Positions 50,673-58,398 of a stretch of DNA of 64,000 bases are shown piece after piece (positions within the stretch are counted from its first letter, which is position 1; the number at the start of each line of letters is the position of its first letter). The notes below the pieces were generated by a model. The model worked only from the letters and a program-made list of their open reading frames with translations. It was not told the DNA's origin and did no database searches. The stretch is from contig NZ_DBBS01000002.1 of the NCBI RefSeq assembly GCF_002292295.1, positions 62,001 to 126,000 of the forward strand. The letters run 5' to 3'. The position numbers and the translations under genes are program-made. The DNA is from Sphingomonas sp. UBA978. Its GTDB lineage: Bacteria; Pseudomonadota; Alphaproteobacteria; Sphingomonadales; Sphingomonadaceae.

Positions 50673-51958
50673 GGCAGCACCGCTTTCGGGAAATCCGCCC
50701 AGACCGCGTCGTAATCGAGCTGCGCATGGTCCAGCGCGTAGGTCGTCGGCCGGTACGGCCAGCAGCTTTCGAGCATGAACGCCATCGTGCCGTCGATCCG
50801 GTGCGGCTTGAGGTCGGCGGCGGAGGCGCCCTGCCAGCTGGCGAGGTCGGGCCCGTGGCCCGCCATCAGATTGTGCAGCGAGATGCCGCCGGGCGCGAAC
50901 CCCTCCGCCTTGGCATCGTATGCGCCGGTGATGAGTCCCATCGCCTCGCTCATGACGTTGCGGTGGAACCAGGGCGGGCGGAACGTCCCCTCCGCCACCA
51001 TCCAGCGCGGCGGGAAGATGACGAAATCCGCATTGGCGCGGCCCGGCACGTCGCTGGGCGACGTCAGCATCGTGAAGATCGACGGATCGGGATGATCGAA
51101 GCTGACCGTGTTGATCGTGTTGAACCGCGACAGGTCGTAGCGCCACGGCGCGAGATTGCCGTGCCAGGCGACGACGTCGAGCGGGCTGTGGTCGAGCGTC
51201 GTCGTCCACAGGCTGCCCATGAACTTCTGGATCACCGCGGTCGGCGCGTCGCGATCCTCGAACCACGCCAGCGGCGTCTCGAAATCGCGCGGGTTGGCGA
51301 GGCCGTTGGCGCCGATCGGGCCGAGATCGGGCAGGCGGAACAGGCTGCCGTGATTCTCGCAGACATAGCCCTTCGCGGTGCCGTCCGGCAGCAGCGCGCG
51401 GAAGCGCACGCCGCGCGGCACCAGCGCGATCTGCCCGGGCGCGACCATGATCCGGCCGAGTTCGGTCAGCAGCTCCAGCCGCCCCGCCTGCGGTACGAAC
51501 AGCAATTCGCCGTCGGCATCGGTGAAGACGCGGTCGGTCATGTCGGTATCGGCGGCATAGACGTGGAGCGCGACGCCCTCCAGATCGGCGGGATCGCGGT
51601 TGGCGAGCATCGTCGTCATGCCGTCGATCAGGTCGGTGCCCGGTGCGGGATCGCCGCACGGGTCCCAGCGCAGCCGATTGGGCGCGAGCGGTGCATCGCT
51701 GGTGCCGGGGGCGAAGCGGGCGGCGCCGGTGTAGCGGACATAGGGAGGATGCTCGGCGGTCGGCCGCATCCGGTACAGCCACGATCGCCGGTTCTCGTGC
51801 CGCGGCGCGGTGAAGGCGGTGCCGCTCAATTGCTCGGCATAGAGGCCGAATGCCGGCCGCTGCGGCGAATTGCGCCCGATCGGCAAGGCACCCGCGACCG
51901 CCTCGGTCGAGACGTGGTTGCCGAAGCCGGGGATGTATCGGGGGTGGTGGTCGGTCAT
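50669..51958 (-). CDS. hmgA: Homogentisate 1,2-dioxygenase
   Basis: 429 residues. Opens homogentisate to maleylacetoacetate using Fe(II). N-terminal YIPGFGNHVSTEAVAGALP is characteristic. Iron ligands are in WFHRNVMSEAMGLITG (His, Glu) and the later SLHNLMAGHGPD region. The start at 51958 gives the usual MTDHHPRYIPGFGNH beginning; the leader has GAGAGGA. The gap to hppD is filled by palindromic repeats. Confidence 0.97.
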   Translation of the reverse strand: MTDHHPRYIPGFGNHVSTEAVAGALPIGRNSPQRPAFGLYAEQLSGTAFTAPRHENRRSWLYRMRPTAEHPPYVRYTGAARFAPGTSDAPLAPNRLRWDPCGDPAPGTDLIDGMTTMLANRDPADLEGVALHVYAADTDMTDRVFTDADGELLFVPQAGRLELLTELGRIMVAPGQIALVPRGVRFRALLPDGTAKGYVCENHGSLFRLPDLGPIGANGLANPRDFETPLAWFEDRDAPTAVIQKFMGSLWTTTLDHSPLDVVAWHGNLAPWRYDLSRFNTINTVSFDHPDPSIFTMLTSPSDVPGRANADFVIFPPRWMVAEGTFRPPWFHRNVMSEAMGLITGAYDAKAEGFAPGGISLHNLMAGHGPDLASWQGASAADLKPHRIDGTMAFMLESCWPYRPTTYALDHAQLDYDAVWADFPKAVLP

Positions 51959-51974
51959 TGTTCTGGCGTCCTCT

Positions 51975-52128
51975 CCTGTTCCACCACCCCGGAAACCCCT
52001 CTCCCGACGGGAGAGGGGAAGCTCGCGCAGCGAGCGCGGGGTAAGGGCAGGGCGCAAACCATCGCTTGGGCTGCCCTCACCCTTCCGCGGCTTCGCCGCT
52101 CCCTCCCTCTCCCACAGGGAGAGAGGAT
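51975..52128. repeat. Palindromic repeats between hppD and hmgA, family A relatives
   Basis: Unit 1, CCCCTCTCCC-GAC-GGGAGAGGGG near 51999-52020, and CTCGCGCAGCGAG beyond it. Unit 2, CCCTCACCCTTCCGCGG to CCCTCTCCCACAGGGAGAG (52074-52125). Its right end touches the hppD stop codon. Being inside an operon, it may set relative mRNA levels of hppD and hmgA. Confidence 0.75.
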
Positions 52129-53192
52129 TATGCGTCGACCGTAATCACGCCGCGACGGATCTGGTCCAGCTCAATGCTTTCGTACAACGCCTGGAAATTG
52201 CCGTTGCCGAAGCCTTCATTGCCCTTGCGCTGGATGATCTCGAAGAAGATCGGCCCGACCATCGTCTCGGTGAAGATCTGCAGCAGCAACCCTTCCTCGC
52301 CGACGTTGCCGTCGATCAGGATGCGGTTGGCGCGCAGCCGTTCGAGGTCCTCGCCATGGTTCGGCACGCGCGTGTCGACCAGTTCGTAATAGGTCTCGAT
52401 CGTGTCCTGCAGCCGGACGCCACGCGCGCGCAGCTTTTCGACCGTGGTGTAGATGTCGTCGGTGGTCAGCGCGAGGTGCTGGATGCCCTCGCCGTTGTAA
52501 TCGCGGATGAATTCCTCGATCTGGCTCTTGTCGTCCTGGCTCTCGTTCAGCGGGATGCGGATCGCGCGATCCGGCGCGATCATCGCCTGGCTGAACAGGC
52601 CGGTCGCCTTGCCCTTGATGTCGAAATACTTCTGCTCCTCGAAGCCGAAGATCTGGCCGTAGAAGGCCGACCAGGTCCGCATCTGCCCGCGGCGGACATT
52701 GTGGGTGAGGTGGTCGAGCAGATCGAGCCCGACCGAATTGGCGGCCTCCGCCTCCGCCGCACCCGAGGTCTGCGTCCAGTCGTCGTACAGGCTGCCCGCC
52801 GCTCCGTGGCGGTCGACCAGATACAGCAGCGACCCGCCGATCCCCTCCAGCGCCGGAATCCCCTCCAGCGCCGCGCCGGCCGGCGCGGGCTTCGCCCCCC
52901 GCGCGATCGCCGCGTCATAGGCCGCCTGCGCATCCTGCACGCGGAACGCCATTGCGCTGGCAGACGGGCCGTGCGCCGCGCGGAAATCGGCGGCATGGCC
53001 GGTCGCCTCGCGGTTGAGCAGCAGATTGATCCGCCCCTGCTTGTAGCGGGTCAGCGCCCTGGTCGGATGGGTCGCGGCGACGACGAAGCCCAGCGCCTCG
53101 AACTGCGCGGCGAGCGCATCGGGGTCGGGCGAGGTGAATTCGCAGAATTCGAACCCGTCGAGGCCCATCGGGTTGACGTCCATATGTTCCAT
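52128..53192 (-). CDS. hppD: 4-hydroxyphenylpyruvate dioxygenase
   Basis: 354 residues. Converts 4-hydroxyphenylpyruvate to homogentisate. Two vicinal-oxygen-chelate halves. Iron ligands are in LLDHLTHNV (His), IQHLALTTDD (His) and GPIFFEIIQRKG (Glu), all intact. C-terminal NEGFGNGNFQALYESIELDQ is typical. Start at 53192 has GGAG seven bases upstream; 53225 is an alternative in the operator. First gene of the tyrosine operon, divergent from the MarR regulator. Confidence 0.97.
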   Translation of the reverse strand: MEHMDVNPMGLDGFEFCEFTSPDPDALAAQFEALGFVVAATHPTRALTRYKQGRINLLLNREATGHAADFRAAHGPSASAMAFRVQDAQAAYDAAIARGAKPAPAGAALEGIPALEGIGGSLLYLVDRHGAAGSLYDDWTQTSGAAEAEAANSVGLDLLDHLTHNVRRGQMRTWSAFYGQIFGFEEQKYFDIKGKATGLFSQAMIAPDRAIRIPLNESQDDKSQIEEFIRDYNGEGIQHLALTTDDIYTTVEKLRARGVRLQDTIETYYELVDTRVPNHGEDLERLRANRILIDGNVGEEGLLLQIFTETMVGPIFFEIIQRKGNEGFGNGNFQALYESIELDQIRRGVITVDA

Positions 53193-53204
53193 CGTCGCGC
53201 TCCG

Positions 53205-53226
53205 ATTGGTATCATTCGTTACCAAT
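53205..53226. promoter_or_regulatory. Palindromic operator between hppD and marR-type regulator
   Basis: ATTGGTA-N8-TACCAAT, a 7-bp inverted repeat typical of MarR sites. A second, weaker site with TGGTGTCA and TGATACGA follows at 53247-53264. Both lie in the 79-bp divergent gap, so one regulator could control both directions. Confidence 0.6.
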
Positions 53227-53271
53227 CATGTGCGTCATTGCCAAACTGGTGTCAACTGATACGAAGTCGTC

Positions 53272-53721
53272 ATGGCTGCCAAGCGCCTCGCCCTCGACGA
53301 TTTCATTCCGTACCGCCTGTCGGTGACGTCGAACCTCGTTAGCGATTCGATCGCGCGGACGTATGAATCGCTGTTCGGCCTCACCATTCCCGAATGGCGG
53401 CTGGTCGCGGTGATCGCGGAAACGGGCGGCGTCACCCAGCAGGCGATCGGCGCCAAGACGCTGATGGACAAGGTGACGGTATCGCGCGCCGCCATCGCGC
53501 TGGTCGATCGCGGGCTGCTCGCGCGGCAGGCCAATCCGGAGGATCGCCGTTCGCACCTGCTCGAACTGACCGACGCCGGCCGCGACCTGTACGCCGCGGT
53601 CGCGCCCAAGGCGCTCGACCTCGAAAGCCGCATCTTCGCCGCCTTCGAGCCTGCCGAGGTCGCGCAGTTCATCGATATGCTGCGTCGGATCGAGGCAGTG
53701 ACGATCGCGATCGGGGGGTAG
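53272..53721 (+). CDS. MarR-family regulator, probable control of tyrosine catabolism
   Basis: 149 residues. Winged helix: FGLTIPEWRLVAVIAETGGVTQQAIGAKTLMDKVTVSRAAIALVDRGLLARQ with wing NPEDRRSHLLELTDAG. Divergent from hppD with palindromes between them, as for HpdR/HmgR-type regulators. The inducer could be 4-hydroxyphenylpyruvate or homogentisate. The TAG stop at 53719-53721 coincides with the beginning of a repeat element. Confidence 0.9.
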   Translation: MAAKRLALDDFIPYRLSVTSNLVSDSIARTYESLFGLTIPEWRLVAVIAETGGVTQQAIGAKTLMDKVTVSRAAIALVDRGLLARQANPEDRRSHLLELTDAGRDLYAAVAPKALDLESRIFAAFEPAEVAQFIDMLRRIEAVTIAIGG

Positions 53722-53902
53722 CGCCGATCGCCATTCGGCGAGGATGGCGAACATTCGTCATTTCCGCGAAGGCGGGAGTCCACAGGCGCTGTCGGTTCGC
53801 TCCAGTCCGTTAGGTTGGCGTGTCCGGACTCCCGCCTTCGCGGGAGTGACGACGGTCCATTCTGACCGTCGACAGCCATCGTCGCCGAATGTCTATCGGG
53901 CG
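53718..53902. repeat. Composite palindromic element with ends like the 148-bp element
   Basis: Left end GTAGCGCCGATCGCCATTC (53718 on) matches the left end of the copy at 45157 in 17 of 19 bases. The right end (53882-53902) is an imperfect inverse (16/21). Inside is a different pair of inverted 18-bp arms, CCGCGAAGGCGGGAGTCC (53764-53781 and 53826-53843), related to the BIME at 12171. The gap to the next gene (291 bp) has no coding. Confidence 0.7.
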
Positions 53903-54013
53903 TTGGCGCCACACTGTTACCATTCGGCCGCACCGCCGGCACATTTGTGCGACATTTGCCGCCTAGAGCCCCTGTGACGGTACGAACGATACGGTACGGA
54001 CAAGGGGCAAGAC

Positions 54014-56725
54014 ATGCGTTGGTTGGCGGGGATGATGATCGCGGCGAGTTGGCCGGCGATGGCGGCGGCGCAGCAGATGCCGGCCCCCGCGCCCCAACCG
54101 GCGCCCGTGCCCACCCCCGCGCCTGCCACGGGCGATACCGCCACCGCGCCGCAGGACCAGCCCGCCGCCGTCGCGGCCGATCCCGCGGTGCCCGCCGCCG
54201 CCGCTGCGCAGGCGCCGTCGGTGCCGCAGCCGAGCGCGGCGCAGTCCGATGCCGACGAGGGCGAGGAGAATGAGATCGTCGTCACCGGTCGCCGTCCGCC
54301 CGGATCGGTGGTCGGCGACATCCCCGCCGAACAGATCCTCAGCCCCGCCGACGTGCGCAGCTATGGCGTCAGCAGCATCTCCGACCTGCTGACCGAACTC
54401 GCGCCGCAGACGCGCAGCGGCGCGGGCGGCCCGCCGGTCGTGCTGCTCGACGGCAAGCGCATCTCCGGCTTTCAGGAAATCCGCGACATCCCGACCGAGG
54501 CGATCCTGCGCGTCGACATCCTGCCCGAAGAGGTCGCGCTGAAATACGGTTATACCGCCGACCAGAAGGTGGTGAACTTCGTCCTGCGCCGCCGTTTCCG
54601 GTCGACCACCGTCGAACTCGCCGACCGTCAGGCGACCGACGGCGGCCGCAATACGCCGCAGGCCGAACTCGACCTGCTGACGATCCGTAGCGGCGCCCGC
54701 TTCAACCTGCACAGCACCTATCAGCAAAGCTCGGCGCTGACCGAATCGGAACGCGATATCCAGCTGGCGGCGACCGAGGGCGCGACCACCAATTTCGACC
54801 AGCGGCCGTTCCGCACCCTGCTGCCGTTCGGGCGCAGCTTCGGCACCAACGCCACCTACGCCCGCCCGATCGGCGACGTCTCCGCCTCGATCAACGGCGA
54901 GCTGACCGCGACGCAGTCGGTCGGCCGCTTCGGCCTGCCGCTCGATGCGGCGGGCGTGCCGATCAGCCGCGACCCCCTCGAACAGCGCAACAACGGCGTT
55001 ACCGGCCATGTCGGCACCAGCTTCAACGGGCGGCTCAGCCCGCGCTGGCTGTGGACCGTCACCGGCGGCTTCGACCGGGCGGAAAGCAACACCTACACCG
55101 AACGCAGCGGCGACGGCGTGCCCAACCGCGCACGGTCGATCTCGAACAGCGGCGAGGTCGAGGCGCTGGTCAACGGCCCGCTGTTCAGCCTGCCCGCCGG
55201 CGACTTGTCGACCGCGATCCGCGTCGGCGCCGACACCAGCGATTTCACCAGCCGCTCGGTCCGCGGCGCGCTCGTCACCACCGGCGACGTCTCGCGCGAC
55301 AGCGTCGACGGCCGCGTCAACATCGACGTGCCGATCGCCAGCCGCAGCCGCGCCGTGCTCAGCTGGCTCGGCAACCTGTCGCTGAACGGCAATGTCGCGG
55401 TCAACCGGCTGTCCGACTTCGGCACGCTGACCGCTTATGGCTATGGCCTCAACTGGGGCCCGATCGAGGGCGTGCGCGTGATCGGGTCGTTCAACCAGCA
55501 GGATATCGCACCCAGCGCCGCCCAGCTCGGCAACCCGGTCGTCGTCACCCCCAACGTCCGCGTGTTCGACTTCGTCCAGGGCCAGACAGTGACGGTGACG
55601 ACGGTGACCGGCGGCAATCCCGCGCTCCGGTCGAGCGACCGCCGCGTCACCCGGCTCGCGCTCAACCTGAAGCCGTGGAGCAACAAGGACCTGACGCTCA
55701 CCGCCAATTACACGAAACAGGACGTCCGCAACCCGATCCAGGGCCTCAGCTCGCCGACCGCGGCGTTCGAGGCGGCCTTTCCCGATCGCTTCATCCGCGA
55801 CGAGGACGGCAACCTCGTCCGCGTCGATCGCCGCTCGACCAATTTCGCACGCTCGGAAAGCGAGAACATCCGCTGGGGGATCAATTTCTCCAAGCCGATC
55901 AAGTCGAAGATCCAGAAGCAGATCGAGGCGTTCCGCGCCGGTACCGGGCCGAACCCGTTCGCCGGCCTGCGCTTCCCGGGCGCCAACGGCCGTCCCGGCG
56001 AGGGCGGCCGCCCGGAAGGTACGCGCGACGGCGGCGCGCGCGAGGGGGGCGGGCGCGAGGGCGGCGCACCCCCGGCCGATGCGTCGGCCGCCGGCGGTAC
56101 GCCACCGGGTGACGGCCAGTCGGGGACCGGGACGCCAGGCGAGGGCGGACGCCGCGGCGCGGGCGGTGGCGGTCGCGGCTTCGGTGGCGGCGGCTTCGGC
56201 GGCGGCGGCGGTGGTCGCGGCGGGCAGGGCGGCGGCCGTATCCAGTTCGCGCTCTACCATACGTGGAATCTGACCAGCCGGGTGACGGTGGCGAACGGCG
56301 GGCCGGTGCTCGATGCGCTGAATGGCGACATCATCGGCTCGTCGACCAGCGACGGCCAGTCGCGCCACGAGTTCGAGGGGCAGGCGGGCTATTCGAACAA
56401 CGGCCTCGGCGTGCGCCTGTCGGCCAATTACGCGACCGGCACCCGCGTCAACGGCGGCACCGCCGCCAATCCGCAGCCGCTGCGCTTCGACGGGCTGGCC
56501 ACCGCCAACCTGCGCCTGTTCGCCGACCTCGGCCAGCAGCTCGCGCTGGTCAAGGCGCACCCCTGGGTCCGCGGCGCACGCGTCACCCTGTCGGTCGACA
56601 ATGTCTTCAACAGTCGCCAGCAAGTCCGCGACGCGACCGGCGTGACGCCGATCACCTACCAGCCCGACTATCGGGATCCGTTGGGGCGGACGGTGCGGCT
56701 GAGCCTGCGCAAGCTGTTCTTCTGA
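54014..56725 (+). CDS. TonB-dependent receptor-like outer-membrane protein with Gly-rich insert
   Basis: 903 residues. Signal peptide (WLAGMMIAASWPAMAAAQ), Pro/Ala-rich linker, TonB-box-like EIVVTGRR near residue 92, then a plug domain with VVLLDGKRISG and VDILPEEVALKYG. The remainder is a beta barrel ending in LRKLFF with a terminal Phe. Residues about 655-742 are extremely rich in Gly, Arg and Pro (GGRRGAGGGGRGFGGGGFGG) and interrupt the barrel before its last strands. No ligand can be guessed. Start ATG has AAGGGGC upstream. Confidence 0.85.
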   Translation: MRWLAGMMIAASWPAMAAAQQMPAPAPQPAPVPTPAPATGDTATAPQDQPAAVAADPAVPAAAAAQAPSVPQPSAAQSDADEGEENEIVVTGRRPPGSVVGDIPAEQILSPADVRSYGVSSISDLLTELAPQTRSGAGGPPVVLLDGKRISGFQEIRDIPTEAILRVDILPEEVALKYGYTADQKVVNFVLRRRFRSTTVELADRQATDGGRNTPQAELDLLTIRSGARFNLHSTYQQSSALTESERDIQLAATEGATTNFDQRPFRTLLPFGRSFGTNATYARPIGDVSASINGELTATQSVGRFGLPLDAAGVPISRDPLEQRNNGVTGHVGTSFNGRLSPRWLWTVTGGFDRAESNTYTERSGDGVPNRARSISNSGEVEALVNGPLFSLPAGDLSTAIRVGADTSDFTSRSVRGALVTTGDVSRDSVDGRVNIDVPIASRSRAVLSWLGNLSLNGNVAVNRLSDFGTLTAYGYGLNWGPIEGVRVIGSFNQQDIAPSAAQLGNPVVVTPNVRVFDFVQGQTVTVTTVTGGNPALRSSDRRVTRLALNLKPWSNKDLTLTANYTKQDVRNPIQGLSSPTAAFEAAFPDRFIRDEDGNLVRVDRRSTNFARSESENIRWGINFSKPIKSKIQKQIEAFRAGTGPNPFAGLRFPGANGRPGEGGRPEGTRDGGAREGGGREGGAPPADASAAGGTPPGDGQSGTGTPGEGGRRGAGGGGRGFGGGGFGGGGGGRGGQGGGRIQFALYHTWNLTSRVTVANGGPVLDALNGDIIGSSTSDGQSRHEFEGQAGYSNNGLGVRLSANYATGTRVNGGTAANPQPLRFDGLATANLRLFADLGQQLALVKAHPWVRGARVTLSVDNVFNSRQQVRDATGVTPITYQPDYRDPLGRTVRLSLRKLFF

Positions 56726-56750
56726 TCGGCCTGCCCTTTCGAACGTCGCA

Positions 56751-58265
56751 TCACCGCACCGGCGATCCGACGTTCGGGAGGGTCGCTTCCTCCGCCTTGG
56801 GCATCTTGCCGAACAATGCGCGGTCGGCGGGGCCGAACGCCCATTTCCACAGCACGAACAGATAGGTGGCGGCGATCGCCGGTTCGCCGACGAGCAGTTC
56901 GACCCATTCGAGGCGGTGCGGCAGCGCGGTGAACAGGCTGCCGACCACCACCGCCGCGATCACCGCCCACAGCAGCGGCCAGCGCCACGGCGATACCGGT
57001 GCGGCGAGGATGCGGCCGAGCAGCGTCGCCTTGATGATCGATGTCAGCCCGACGCTGACCATCAGTGCCACCGCCGGCCCTGCGGCCTGCCACGTCGTTG
57101 GCCAGCCCGCCTCGCGCATCGCGCCGATCAGCAGGAAGCTCAAGGCGATCTGCACCGCCAGCATGACGATCGAGATCACCAGATTGCGGTGTCGCGCGGT
57201 ATAGACCAGCGCCGATTCGCACACCGCCCCGGTCGAGGCGAACACCTCCGCGGTCAGCAGGAATCCCAGCGCCGCGCTGCCCGCGACGAACTGTGGGCCG
57301 ACGACGCCCATCACCGCCTCCGCGGGGATCGATCCCATCAGCGCAAGGCCGGCCTGCGCCGCCATGATCCAGAAGGCGACCTGCCGCACCTGATTGGCGA
57401 TCGCGGCCCGGTCGTTCACCGCGAGGCTCTGCGTGATGACGGGGCCGAGGATCGGATCGAAGCTGGTCTTCAGCTTCTGCGGCAGCGATGCGACCTGCTG
57501 CGCCATGTAATAGATGCCGACTACCTTGGGTTCGAACATCACGCCGAGGATGAAGCGATCGACGTTGCGGCTGCCCCATTCCAGCGCATCCGCGCCGGCG
57601 AGCGGCGCATTGGCGCGGGCGAGCGCGAACAGCGGCGCGATCCGCGGCGACCAGCCGTGCGGCAGGCCGTAGCTGCGCAGGAACGGCACCATGCTGGCGA
57701 TCAGCGCCGCGATCATCGACGCGACATAGGACAGCACCAGCCCGTCCTTGATCGTGAAGAACGAGAAAACCCAGGCCGCGATCGAGATCGTCCACGGCTC
57801 CACCACCGCGCGCGCGGTCACCGCGGCCTTGACGTTGTGGCGATAGGCGAGCGCGGCGAGGCTGACGTCCGACCATGCCACCGCGACGATGATGCACGGC
57901 AGGAACCGGTCGAGCCCGGTCACCTGCGTATTGGCGTACATCACCTCGGGAAAGGCGATCAGCACGCCGCTCGCCGCGATCGACAGGACGAAGGCGAGCG
58001 CCAGTGCGTCCCACACCACGCTGGCATGCGGCTGGTCGGAAGAGGACAGCGCCTGCGCGAGGCCGCGCTTGAGACCGAGGGTGGCGACCAGCGCGGCGAG
58101 TTCGACGACGACCACCGCCAGCGCGAACCGGCCGACGAGGTCCGGCCCGTACAGGCGCCCCGCGATGAACAGGAACGGGATGCGCGCGGCTAGCCGTAGC
58201 ACGAAGCCGGCGATGTTGGTCCGACCGCCCTTGGCGAGCGCGTCGATGTCGTTGGTTTCGGTCAC
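56751..58265 (-). CDS. Wzx-type oligosaccharide flippase (MATE/MVF superfamily)
   Basis: 504 residues with about 12-14 spans. N-terminal FVLRLAARIPFLFIAGRLYGPDLVGRFALAVVVVELAALVATLGLKRGLAQALSS is characteristic of polysaccharide flippases in which a helix precedes GxxxFG-like loops. Conserved GSRNVDRFILGVMFEPKVVGIYYMAQQVASLP follows in the middle. It would move lipid-linked sugar units across the inner membrane, although no glycosyltransferase cluster surrounds it. Convergent with the receptor gene (25-bp gap). Confidence 0.85.
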   Translation of the reverse strand: MTETNDIDALAKGGRTNIAGFVLRLAARIPFLFIAGRLYGPDLVGRFALAVVVVELAALVATLGLKRGLAQALSSSDQPHASVVWDALALAFVLSIAASGVLIAFPEVMYANTQVTGLDRFLPCIIVAVAWSDVSLAALAYRHNVKAAVTARAVVEPWTISIAAWVFSFFTIKDGLVLSYVASMIAALIASMVPFLRSYGLPHGWSPRIAPLFALARANAPLAGADALEWGSRNVDRFILGVMFEPKVVGIYYMAQQVASLPQKLKTSFDPILGPVITQSLAVNDRAAIANQVRQVAFWIMAAQAGLALMGSIPAEAVMGVVGPQFVAGSAALGFLLTAEVFASTGAVCESALVYTARHRNLVISIVMLAVQIALSFLLIGAMREAGWPTTWQAAGPAVALMVSVGLTSIIKATLLGRILAAPVSPWRWPLLWAVIAAVVVGSLFTALPHRLEWVELLVGEPAIAATYLFVLWKWAFGPADRALFGKMPKAEEATLPNVGSPVR

Positions 58266-58287
58266 GGGTTGGCGATCATCAACGCGC

Positions 58288-58381
58288 CGCCCTCACCCTC
58301 ACCCTGCGCCGCCTGCGGCGTCTTCTCCCTCTCCCGATGGGAGAGGGAGGGAGGCGCGTAGCGCCGGAAGGGTGAGGGTGA
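58288..58381. repeat. Intergenic palindromic repeat, family A copy 4
   Basis: CCGCCCTCACCCTCACCCTG and its inverse end GGAAGGGTGAGGGTGAG, with inner hairpin CCCTCTCCC-GAT-GGGAGAGGG. It lies between polA and the flippase gene on the same strand. Confidence 0.8.
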
Positions 58382-58398
58382 GCGCGAACCGCTGGCGG

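Noticed and set aside
56150..56245. Repeated GGC/GGT units as a CRISPR-like or tandem repeat array
   Set aside because: The units are irregular, in frame and encode the Gly-rich loop of the receptor; there are no spacers.
53963..56623. Long minus-strand open frame opposite the TonB-type receptor
   Set aside because: Shadow of the receptor frame; low-complexity translation and no plausible start context.
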